From: Schistocerca nitens
Lineage: Eukaryota > Arthropoda > Insecta > Orthoptera > Acrididae
Length of the DNA stretch: 64,000 bases
Direction: 5' to 3'
NCBI RefSeq assembly: GCF_023898315.1
Contig: NC_064623.1
Coordinates: forward strand, 16,505,140-16,569,139
The notes under the pieces: generated by a model
What the model saw: only the letters and a program-made list of their open reading frames with translations
The model's database searches: none
What the model was told of the DNA's origin: nothing
Shown here: piece after piece, positions 55,618 through 64,000 of the stretch
Layout of the letters: the number at the start of each line of letters is the position of its first letter
Numbering within the stretch: position 1 is the first letter of the stretch
Made by a program: the position numbers and the translations under genes

Positions 55618-56060
55618 GTGAAGATTTTCCGTAAAGGTTTCGGCGGGCGTATTTGGCGACCTGTCGTTAGTGCCACATTTCCTAGCTCGCCAACTTACTG
55701 GTTGTGTATACCTTCCTTTTCCTGCAACACAAGCTATTCCACTATTTGGATGATCTTTCTTATGCTGAAAGGAGGCGTAAGCAGCACATGCACGATGGTG
55801 CAACAGCACACTTTCATATGGCTCTTCGGGAAAATGTAGCACGAACCTTCCATAACGAGTGTATCGGTCAAGACTCTCCAATACCGCGGCTTTTCGGCTC
55901 CCCCGACTTTTTTTTTTGTGGGGGCGATGCGGGCAGATATTTAAAATTTTCACTGTCCAGCCTTATTTTCGGTAATTTTTATACCTGTTAGCGCCTGCCA
56001 TCTTTGGAACTGGGATTATTAAATACTTATCGTCGTCTAAGGGTATCTCACCGCTCTGCC
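55618..56060 (+). pseudogene. DD41D-like transposase fragment
   Basis: The plus frame 55704-55991 includes 'QHMHDGATAHFHMALRENVA' and 'IPRLFGSPDFFFCG', the second and third catalytic blocks in the arrangement seen at 61054 ('FMHDGAPAHF', 'SPDLNPLDF'). The SPDLNPLDF stretch is shortened to SPDFFF, so the last Asp is probably lost. A T9 run follows. No termini found. Confidence 0.65.
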
Positions 56061-56317
56061 ATGTGGAATAGTTTGGTCACGGTTGTCTCTCCCATGGATC
56101 TCAATATTGTCGTCTAACACGGTGCCTTATTTCCATTTACGTACGATACTGCAGTACCTGTGCTGTTCATAACTACGACAAGCAAGCATGAACGTAACTA
56201 TCCGCCGACACCGGGCAAGCTACTTTCAAGTAAAATGTCTCCCCAGTACGGGAATACACATAATGGACATACGAGTGCAGATTGTAGACACGTGGTTGAA
56301 TATCAATGGAAGTCTGG

Positions 56318-56547
56318 GTCTGGCCGAAAAGTTTGCTCGGATAGCCTAATGGTAACGCGACCGATCGCGATGATCGGGAAATCCGAGTTCAGTTTCTGGT
56401 TCGGCAAAAAATTTCACTGTCGTCATTCTTATAAACAGCTGATGGTTGCTCGTATTCGCTACAGCAAATACATTTAATAATTTCATAATGGCTGTAGTCG
56501 CCACAGTACCTGTTCTTTCGGACATCCACGACCGAAACAACATGGCA
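56318..56547 (+). mobile_element. tRNA-headed SINE, family E
   Basis: A tRNA-like head 'tcggatagcctaatggtaac' with a B-box-like 'gagttcagtttc' (normally GGTTCGAGTCC) is followed by a body with 'cagctgatggttgctcgtat' and 'atggctgtagtcgccacagt'. I recall this body from locust repeats. Degenerate, with no target duplication found. Confidence 0.6.
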
Positions 56548-56549
56548 TC

Positions 56550-57399
56550 GTGCGTCTGAACAACACAGCCACTGCAATATCGTAATTCCTTCTTCTCCTT
56601 CCGTAATATGCCATCAAATTTCTTTCCTTCAAATAACTTACTACACCCCAAGTTCCGTCGAAGTAGTTCCACTACATCATTACATACAACTGATTCCAAG
56701 ATTCGTTCATGTCGGATGACTCCTCCGAATCCAAGGTCCGTAGTACAAGGGACACTTGTCTCTTTGTTAACCACTTCATTCTTTTTCTGCCATAAGCATT
56801 ATCCACATTCACTTCAATGTGATATTCGACTTTACCAGTGACATGTAGTCAAGCCGGAAGCTGCATACATCTATTCTCAAGACTCTACGTGCAATTGTAT
56901 TCGTTGATGACCCTAATTCTGCCCCTTTTACGAAGTTACATAAATTTCCCCAGAGGATTTACTCCCTACCGGCTGCCATCAGTGGACTAGGTGTGTATAA
57001 ATGTGAACCATTCATCAATCCAAAAGTCCTTTGGAATACAACATTGCTTTACCAAACATACTAGTTGTGATCCCACTGTAGATGGCATGCCCTTGCCTCC
57101 CACCCACGTGAAAACTGGCCACCCAGGTACATATTTATACGTTTATTTACTTAATTATTCGGTTGTTTACCTTGGCGGGACGAGAGCTCACTCTTAAACC
57201 CAAAAAACAGTGACAGAGGTTTGCAACCTACCCCCCCCCCCTCCCCGCCGATGCTATTCTATCTGTAATACAACAAGCAACAGTGGAAACCAAGGAGAAA
57301 TTTGAAAAGGGAATTAATATTAAACTAGAGCAAAAAAATAAATAAAAAAATAAATAAAAAAATTTGACATTCGCCAGTAACGTTGTAAGTTTGTTAGAT
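56550..57399. other. Unassigned DNA
   Basis: No supported element; a short C-run near 57231 and AAATA repeats near 57335. Confidence 0.35.
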
Positions 57400-58225
57400 A
57401 TGATATCGGACTTGGGAGATCAGTGAAATTGAATGGATATCAACAAAAGTAAAAAGGATAAGGAATGAAGTCCAATTAAGTCAGGTGGTGATGAGGATAT
57501 CAGATTACGAAATGAGACATTACAGCAGTGGAAGAGATCTGATATTTGACAGCGAAAAATTGGAGGTGACAGGAGTGATAAGAATATAAAATGCAGAATG
57601 GGAGTGGCCAGAAAAATTTGCCAGAAAGTGATAACGTGTGTAACGTTATGTATGTGCAAGGTGTTTTTTCTAAAGGGTTTGTTTGGAGTGTAGCCTTACA
57701 TGGAAGCGAAATGTCCACAACAGACAGCACAGACAAGAAGAGAATGGAAGCTTTTGAAACGTATTATGTATTAGCAGCCGGCCGGGGTGGCCGAGCGGTT
57801 CTAGGCGCTACAGTCTAGAACCACGCTATCGCTACGGTCGCAGGTTCGAATCCTGCCTCGGGCATGGATGTGTGTGATGTCCTTATGTTAGTTAGGTTTA
57901 AGTAGTTCTAAGTTCTAGGGGACTGATGACGTTAGCACTTAAGTCCCATAGTGCTCAGAGCCATTTTGTATTAGCAAAGAATGCTGAATATGAGGTAGGC
58001 AGATTTGACAGATCCTACAGCTTCAAGTAATACCTAATTTTGTAATGATTGGGAAGTGTGGAGGAGAAGAAGAGGCGGTAAAAATTGAAGAGGGAGGCTA
58101 ATCTTTAAATACAATAAAGAGGTTCATACAGAATTAGGGTGTAATAGTTATGGAGATATGAGAAGACTTGCTCAAGGTGGGCGAGACAGATAGAGCTGTG
58201 TCACATCAGTTTGGACTGATGACTA
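57400..58225 (+). pseudogene. RTE-like LINE fragment, degenerate, split by a SINE
   Basis: Plus-strand match to the second half of the 19038-20338 element. 'atatcaacaaaagtaaaaag' corresponds to its 'MNINKSKTR' codons. 'FVWSVALHGSEMSTTDSTDK' and 'KRMEAFETYY' correspond to 'FVWSVAIYGSETWTVNSLDK'. The 3' end 'catcagtttggactgatgac' corresponds to the terminal 'ASNQSQD' and following bases. Several deletions and stops are present. Confidence 0.75.
57777..57966 (+). mobile_element. tRNA-headed SINE, family A
   Basis: Perfect 10-bp target duplication tgtattagca (57767-57776; 57967-57976), inserted in the LINE fragment. Confidence 0.96.
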
Positions 58226-58429
58226 CAACGTAGCATTATTAGTTCTAAAATAGATAAAAATACTGAAGATTAACTGGGATAATTAATGGGGAGGTACTGA
58301 ATAACACTGGCGAGAAAATAAATTTATGTGACAACTTGACAAAAAGATGGTCGGTTTATATGATGTATGCTGAACCATCAAGGAATCGTTACTTCGGTAA
58401 GGGAGGGAAGGATGGGAGCAAAACTAGTA

Positions 58430-58510
58430 GACGACGACCAAGGCTTGACTACAGTACGCAGGTTTAAGCGGATACAGGTTGCAGTAGTGATGCAGAGATG
58501 AAGAGGCTGC
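58430..58510 (+). pseudogene. RTE-like LINE 3' tail remnant
   Basis: The bases encoding 'RRPRLDYSTQV' and, after shifts, 'KRLRTD' match the C-terminus of the RTE-like family and closely resemble 1-120 of this window ('ccaaggcttgactacag' is shared exactly). It lies 60 bp beyond the donor of the host exon, in its downstream intron. Confidence 0.55.
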
Positions 58511-58569
58511 GAACTGATGTCCACAACAACAGCAAGAACACATACGCGAAGCATTTTAAAATCACTTAC

Positions 58570-60378
58570 TTGCTCCAGCTTCCGATTCAGTGTCTGCTGG
58601 ATGCCGTACTTCTTGAGGACCTCGCTGCTGAGGGGGCGAAGCACGACGCGGACTTGGAGTGTGCTGGCCAGCCGCTTCGGACTCAGCCTCTCCAGCACCA
58701 CGCGTGGCTGGAAGACAGGAGAGCCCCACTTCTGCTGTGTATCCACGAGCTGCTGTAGGTACACTCGCTGTCGCGTCGCCACCGGTTCGGGAGCTGGGAT
58801 GGTATAGCGAGAACCGGGTGGAAGCAGTTGCAGCTGCTCCTCTTCCACCTGCGTTGCGAGCTGATCTTGCAGTCGACAGTGTGACAGAGACGGGAGACGA
58901 TTCGAGAACGACGGCTCCTGTTGCTTTACCTCGCAATTCTCTGTACCCAGTGGCAGCTTTTCCAGTTGTATGTGGAGCTCCTTCGGTTTCAGAAGCCCCG
59001 GATGGTTCGGTGACGACGACTGTTGCTGCTGGTGCTGCTGTTCCAATTTCCAAGAATCCTCGGGCAGCTTTTCGAGCTTTATGTGCAGCTGGTTAAGCAG
59101 AAGACCGTCCTGTTGCTTCGCAGGTGACGACTGATGCTGCACTGGCTCCGGCTGGTGAGCATCTTCGGTGAGCTTCTCGAGCTGGACGTGCAGCTGCTTA
59201 TGCAATGGAAACTGTGCTTGCTTCGGGGATAGCGACGTCTGGACCTCCTCCTGCGGCTCACCCGCCAGCTTCTCTAGCTGGACATACAGTTCCTTTTGCA
59301 AAGAATTTTGTTGCTGCTTCGGGGACGGTGAATGCTGTCGCTCTTGCAGATCGCATTTCGGCGACTCCCCCGGTAGTTTTTCCACGTGCACTACTAGCTG
59401 CTTTTGCAACTGGAACTGCGGCTGCTTCGGCCGGTCTGGCCACAGCTCCTTAGGAGACCGCGTTTCCTTCGGCTCCTGGGACTGCTTCTGGGGCGTGAAC
59501 TGGGGCTGCCTCAGCAGCGGCCGGTGCGGGTCCTTCGGCGAATGCTGGTGCGCTGCCCTCTGTGACTGAGAGTACCACAGCGTCCGCGGGTGTGACTGCC
59601 TCGGAGACTGTGACTGCGACTGGCTCGGAGATGTGGGGTGCGACTGCCTGTGTGACTGGCTCAGAGTCTGCGCTTGCGAGTGCCTGGGAGACGCCGGGTG
59701 CGACTGGCTCGGTGAGTGTGACTGGCTCAGAGTCTGCGCTTGCGTGTGTCTGGGAGACGCCGGGTGCGACTGGCTCGGTGAGTGTGGGCGCGACTGGTTC
59801 GGAAGCTGCACGCACGAGTGCCTCGGAGACTGCACGTGCGACTGGTTCGGAGATTCCGCGTGTGTGTGCCTCGGAGACTGCGGCTGCGAGTGGCTCAGAG
59901 GTTGCGGCAGTGCCTGCTTCGGAGACTGGGGGTGCGACTGGCTCGGAGACTGGGGGTATGACTGGCTGGGAGACGCCGGGTACGACTGGCTCAGAGACTG
60001 CGGGTGCGACTCCTCCAGAGGCTGCAGAACTGGCTGCCTCAGAGACTGTGTACACGACTGTCTCGGAGACTGCGGGTGCACCTGCCTCGGAGACGGCGGG
60101 TGCATTTCCCTCGGAGACTGCGGGTGTGCCAGTCTCGGAGACAGTGGGAACGATTGCCTCGGAGTCTGCACGTACGGATGCCTCGCCGACTGCGCGTGTG
60201 AATGGTTTGGTAAGTGTGATTCCGACGGTTTCGGTGAATGTGGTCGTAACTGCTTTGGTGAATACAGCTGCACTTCCTTGTTCGGGGGTTGGGATTTGGA
60301 TGGCGTCGCGTGTGGTGACACAGGCAGTGCCTCCAGCCACGTTTCTTGCTGCTCCAAATGTGGTCCATCATTTGGGTC
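58570..60378 (-). CDS. Large internal exon of an unidentified host gene (603 codons)
   Basis: The minus strand is open from 60408 to 58378, but splice signals define the coding part: acceptor 'tttcttttgttgcag|gac' at 60378 and donor 'gagcaa|gtaagtgat' at 58570. Both are phase 0, so the exon could be skipped without a frame change. Residues 1-40 are unique. About 41-280 are some 30 octapeptide repeats of the type S-P-R/S-Q-S-H-P-Q. About 325-480 hold five modules spaced 32-37 residues, each with an L-H/Y-V/I-Q-L-E-K-L core (for example 'ELYVQLEKL', 'QLHIKLEKL'). Residues 520-603 are non-repetitive ('QRVYLQQLVDTQQKWG', 'VRVVLRPLSSEVLKKYG'). No signal peptide, membrane segment or catalytic motif. 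Likely a disordered, proline/serine/glutamine-rich scaffold, nuclear or cytoplasmic. I do not recognise the gene, and the neighbouring exons are not in the window. Long plus-strand frames here are shadows of the repeats. Confidence 0.82.
59560..60260 (-). repeat. 24-bp coding minisatellite within the exon
   Basis: Plus-strand units such as 'ctcggagactgggggtgcga' recur every 24 bp (about 28-30 units, one locally shortened near 59718), encoding the octapeptides. Third-position drift between units with conserved residues suggests selection on the protein. Confidence 0.85.
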
Positions 60379-60541
60379 CTGCAACAAAAGAAACATTCTG
60401 TTGTACATCTATTGACTATACCATGTACACATAAATTTTAGGTAACATTATACTTACCAGACAACGATGTCCAACGTAACTTACACCTCAAAATGCTAAC
60501 GTTAATACAGAGTGCGATTTGTAAATATTTGTACTGCAATA

Positions 60542-60664
60542 CAGGGTGTTACACAAAGGTACGGCCAAACTTTCAGGAAACATTCCTCACACACAAATAA
60601 AGAAAAGATGTTATGTGGACATGTGTCCGGAAACGCTTAATTTCCATGTTAGAGCTCATTTTAG
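60542..60664. repeat. Left terminal inverted repeat of the 60542 transposon
   Basis: Pairs with 62001-62120; shared blocks include 'ggccaaactttcaggaaaca' and 'atgtggacatgtgtccgg', the latter itself palindromic (ggacatgtgtcc). Confidence 0.92.
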
Positions 60665-60849
60665 TTTCGTCAGTATGTACTTCACTTCCTCGATTCACTG
60701 CCAGTTGTCCCAATTGAAGGAAGGTAATGTTGACTTCGGTGCTTGTGTTGACATGCGACTCATTGCTCTACAGTACTAGCATCAAGCACATCAGTACGTA
60801 GCATCAACAGGTTAGTGTTCATCACGAACGTGGTTTCGCAGTCAGTGCA

Positions 60850-61920
60850 ATGTTTACAAATGCGGAGTTCGCAGATGCCCATTTGATGTACGGATTAACA
60901 CGGGGCAATAACCGTGGCGCGGTACGTTTGTATCGAGACAGATTTCCAGAACGAAGGTGTCCCGACAGGAAGACGTTGGAAGCAATTGATCGGCGTCTTA
61001 GGGAGCACGGAACATTCCAGCCTATGACTCGCGACTGAGGAGGACCTAGAACGATGAGGACACCTGCAATGGACGAGGCAATTCTTCGTGCAGTTGACGA
61101 TAAACCTAATGTCAGCGTCAGAGAAGTTGCTGCTGTACAAGATAACGTTGACCACGTCACTGTATGGAGAGTGCTACGGGAGAACCAGTTGTTTCCGTAC
61201 CATGTACAGCGTGTGCAGGCACTACCAGCAGCTGATTGGCCTCCACGGGTACACTTCTGCGAATGGTTCATCCAACAATGTGTCAATCCTCATTTCAGTG
61301 CAAATGTTCTCTTTACGGATGAGGCTTCATTCCAACGTGATCAAATTGGAAATTTTCACAATCAACTTGTATGGGCTGACGAGAATCCGCACGCAATTGT
61401 GCAATCACGTCATCAACACAGATTTTCTGTGAACGTTTGGGCAGGCATTGTTGGTGATCTCTTGATTGCGCCCCATGTTCTTCCACCTATGCTCAATGGA
61501 GCACGTTATCATGATTTCATACGGGATACTCTACCTGTGCTGCTAGAACATGTGCCTTTACAAGTACGACACAACATGTGGTTCATGCACGATGGAGCTC
61601 CTGCACATTTCAGTCAAAGTGTTCGTACGCTTCTCAACAACAGATTCGGTGACCGATGGATTGGTAGAGGCGGACAAATTCCATGGCCTCCACGCTCTCC
61701 TGACCTCAACCCTCTTGACTTTCATTTATGGGGGCATTTGAAAGCTCTCGTCTACGCAACCCCGGTACCAAATGTAGAGACTCTTCGTGCGCGCATTGTG
61801 GACGGCTGTGATACAATACGTCATTCTCCAGGGCTGCATCAGCGCATCAGGGATTCCATGCGACGGAGGGTGGATGCATGTATCCTCGCTACCGGAGGAC
61901 ATTTTGAACATTTTCTGTAA
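60850..61920 (+). pseudogene. DD41D transposase with a single in-frame TGA
   Basis: ATG 60850 to the stop at 61920 is one frame of 356 codons interrupted only by TGA at 61036-61038. The context 'cgcgactgagga' suggests an original CGA (Arg) changed by CpG-type C-to-T mutation. N-terminus: 'NAEFADAHLMYGLTRGNNRG' and 'LREHGTFQP'. After the stop: 'AVDDKPNVSVREVAAVQDNV' (second HTH), Asp in 'VLFTDEASF', 'RFSVNVWAGIVGDLLI', Asp in 'FMHDGAPAHF', 'RWIGRGGQIPWPPRSPDLNP', then Asp in 'LDFHLWGHL'. 41 residues separate the last two Asp, as in the element at 52681, but the proteins and ends differ clearly. A downstream ATG at 61054 could start a 288-codon product lacking the first DNA-binding helices. Confidence 0.92.
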
Positions 61921-62000
61921 CAAAGTGTTTGAAGTCACGCTGGTACGTTCTGTTGCTGTGTGTTTCCATTCCATGATTAATGTGATTTGAAGAGAAGTAA

Positions 62001-62120
62001 TAAAATGAGCTCTAACATGGAAAGTAAGCGTTTCCGGACACATGTCCACATAACATTTTCTTTCTTTGTGTGTGAGGAATGTTTCCTGAAAGTTTGGCCG
62101 TACCTTTTTGTAACATCCTG
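62001..62120. repeat. Right terminal inverted repeat of the 60542 transposon
   Basis: Inverted partner of 60542-60664. Confidence 0.92.
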
Positions 62121-62799
62121 TATAAGTTTTCAAAGCACTTCGCAATTATCCATTCCGAACTTCCCTTACTTATCACTACCACAAAGAATTAATATGTAAG
62201 TATCACACGTAAGGGCGACAGACTATTTAGAATAGCAACTACTCTTCCTGTTTCTTGCAGTGCCACCAACAGTAAGGGCGTTTGGTACTGTCCATCTGAA
62301 ATGAAAGTTCTTTGTTCTCCCATTCCTTTAGCGTAATCACTAATTTTCAATAATCTCGCGATACTGTCATTCTCAACAAGTCTTCATGGATGTAAATCGT
62401 TACCACTACTGTAATGGAATGGACTGTTTGTAGATACAGAAATCAAACCAAACTGCATGTTTCATTACGGACCACTGATGATCTTTTATATAAGGGAAAG
62501 AAATTACGGGTTTCTTATACTAACAATGAGATTTTTCATGCTGTTGCTGCTGCTCATTATGGGTTTGAGGAGACAAAATATCTAGGCCCATTAGTCTCCC
62601 ATTCACCCTCCAGGACGGGATCAGTGTACGCCATCCAGGATTAAGGAAAACACGAATATCTTTTATGGATTTTATTAGGTTTTTGGGATTTTTTCATACT
62701 GACAAATAGTACAAATTTTATCTTATTCTTGCAACTACATCACTAGTGGAAAAAACTGATTAGTTAAACAGGCACCTGGTTATGTTGGTCATGATCGCT
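62121..62799. other. Unassigned DNA
   Basis: A 76-codon plus frame (62414-62644) is unrecognised and could be part of the hAT relic's upstream sequence or chance. Confidence 0.35.
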
Positions 62800-63660
62800 T
62801 CAAATTAAGCGGGATGTTGCTTGATGAACATAGAGATGAGGTGATTGAAAAGATAAAACTTCAGTTAGAAGAGCATATAAAAGATGAGCAGTCTAATATA
62901 AAGAAGGACAGAATTACAGTAATCAGTGCCCATATAGGACAACAAGCACTTCTATTAAATGCAACAGATTGTGAATCAAAACAAAAGACAGTTTAAATAC
63001 TGTTCAGAGTCTCTTAAAAAGTCAATTGAAATGTGTAAAGATAATTTTCAGAAAAAGGTTTCTGCTGTTTGCACTGTTAATGTAAATACAGTGATATGGT
63101 CAAAGGTTTGTAGAGTCCTGAACCTTCTTCAGGCAGGCAAGAACAAATGATGCACAAGCTGTCGATTCATGCATCGATCATCTAGAAAGTCACCATACGG
63201 AACCTCATAAGAACGTAATAGAAATCGGATGCACGAGCACTAGAACACTTTCACTACCGTGCTTTAATTCAAGATTCAGAGGGAGAGGATTAACTGTTGA
63301 ACAAGAACGAAGTGCAGAAAACTGGCTCACAGAAATTGATCCAGAGAGGAATGCAAGTTTTACGTCTTTTACGATAGCTGTTAGTTCTGATTCTTTTACT
63401 GCTACTATATTTTCTGATGCAACTGTGACACAGTTTCATCCAAATAATTGATGGAACTGAAAACAGCAAAAACGAGGAAACTTGCCAACAGGATTCAGTA
63501 CTTTTGGGAAAAGCCTAATTTCTTGCCCTGCCAGCACTGCACCCACTGAGAGAATCTTTTCCAATAATTTAGGTCAGTAAAGAGATAAGAAATTACAGGA
63601 GATCAATAAATTTCTGCACGCTTCCAAAAGGGCTAAATTGCACTTTACAGTAATTACGAA
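62800..63660 (+). pseudogene. hAT-superfamily transposase relic (C-terminal half)
   Basis: Plus-strand fragments 'MLLDEHRDEVIEKIKLQLEE' and 'MCKDNFQKKVSAVCTVNVNT' fit the central region (the latter resembles the usual V.TDN segment with Asp lost). 'GRGLTVEQERSAENWLTEID' and, after a shift, 'ISCPASTAPTERIFSNNLGQ' are the C-terminal dimerisation region, where 'S.PAS.A..ER.FS' is the hallmark. 'KKLQEINKFLHASKRAKLHF' follows. Multiple stops and frameshifts; termini not identified. Confidence 0.8.
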
Positions 63661-63682
63661 ACTACATAAATACCTTCCCCCA

Positions 63683-64000
63683 TGAACCATGGACCTTGCC
63701 GTTGGTGGGGAGGCTTGCGTGCCTCAGCGATACAGATGGCCGAACCGTAGGTGCAACCACAACGGAGGGGTATCTGTTGAGAGGCCAGACAAACATGTGG
63801 TTCCTGAAGAAGGGCAGCAGCCTTTTCAGTAGTTCCAGGGGCAACAGTCTGGATGATTGACTAATCTGGCCTTGTAACATTAACCAAAACGGCCTTGCTG
63901 TGCTGGTACTGCGAACGGCTGAAAGCAAGGGGAAACTACAGCCGTAATTTTTCCCGAGGACATGCAGCTTTACTGTATGATTAAATGATGATGGCGTCCT
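63683..64000 (+). mobile_element. 5' region of an RTE-like LINE, running off the window
   Basis: 'catggaccttgccgttggtg', 'tgcctcagcgatacagatgg', 'cagacaaacatgtggttcct' and 'tactgcgaacggctgaaagc' match, from memory, the 5' untranslated region of the RTE-like locust LINE represented at 19038 and 35155. The copy would extend past 64000 on the plus strand. Well conserved, so possibly a long copy. The minus-strand 88-codon frame is a shadow. Confidence 0.6.

Larger units (their letters stand above)
60542..62120 (+). mobile_element. DD41D Tc1/mariner-superfamily transposon, almost intact
   Basis: 1579 bp between TA dinucleotides (60540-60541; 62121-62122). Inverted ends of about 120 bp (60542-60664 and 62001-62120) begin 'cagg(g/a)tgttaca' and are about 95 percent identical. 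They enclose a single transposase gene. It sits just upstream of the host exon (minus-strand sense), probably in the preceding intron. Confidence 0.95.

Noticed and set aside
58378..58569. C-terminal 64 codons of the long minus frame after the LEQ codons
   Set aside because: They follow a consensus GTAAGT donor and enter a LINE remnant, so they are intron read-through.
59562..60434. 290-codon plus-strand frame rich in Ala/Ser/Glu/Thr and a 260-codon Cys/Gly/Asp-rich frame
   Set aside because: Both are antisense or shifted readings of the 24-bp coding minisatellite; the splice signals and non-repetitive coding parts belong to the minus strand.

Overview
This window looks like large-genome insect DNA, most likely an orthopteran such as a Schistocerca locust. 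The organism call rests on the repeat families, which I recognise from memory of locust genomes: tRNA-headed SINEs ending in a 'gagccatttgaacc' tail, RTE-like LINEs ending in CAACAACAA, and Tc1-like elements with 'cactgaagagcc' ends. There are no operons, ribosome binding sites or phage features. About 60 percent is recognisable transposon sequence of many ages, heavily nested. The rest is AT-rich, apparently single-copy or unrecognisable old DNA.

Host coding: only one stretch is convincing as an ordinary gene. It is a 1809-bp internal exon on the minus strand (60378 down to 58570) with an acceptor (pyrimidine tract plus AG), a donor matching GTAAGT, and both boundaries in phase 0. It encodes 603 residues: about 30 octapeptide repeats (SPRQSHPQ type), then five roughly 35-residue modules carrying an LEKL motif, then a non-repetitive tail. 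I cannot name the gene. A CpG-rich block at 9150-9560 is a candidate promoter or first exon.

Layout: 1-9.6 kb has a LINE tail, SINEs, a Tc1 copy, a CR1-like LINE, an RTE fragment and a striking 30-bp hairpin (1386-1462). 9.7-16.1 kb has a Tc1-like element carrying a SINE and a hAT-like insert, a mariner relic, a CR1-like LINE and a rearranged Tc1 copy. 16.6-20.4 kb has an array of about 150-bp units, RTE LINEs and a foldback repeat. 22-27.9 kb is a Ty3/Gypsy relic broken by a solo-LTR-like insert, SINEs and a Penelope-like element, followed by a DD41D transposase relic. 28.2-30.2 kb is a Jockey/CR1-type LINE with a 5' inversion. 31.2-36.6 kb has transposase relics, a foldback element split by a SINE, and one LINE inserted in another. 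38.2-44.1 kb has two Tc1 copies, one hosting a 1.1-kb solo-LTR-like insert. 45-49.7 kb has further Tc1-like relics, an RNase H-bearing LINE fragment and tRNA-like repeats. 49.7-57 kb has a SINE pair in inverted orientation and a Tc1 copy carrying a nearly intact DD41D transposon with 290-bp inverted ends. 57.4-64 kb has RTE fragments, the host exon, a second DD41D transposon whose transposase is interrupted by a single TGA, a hAT relic, and the 5' end of an RTE LINE running off the window.

Target-site duplications are directly readable for most SINEs and for the cut-and-paste elements (TA), so the relative order of many insertions can be worked out. No CRISPR arrays, rRNA genes or convincing stand-alone tRNA genes were seen; every tRNA-like sequence is part of a dispersed SINE-type repeat.
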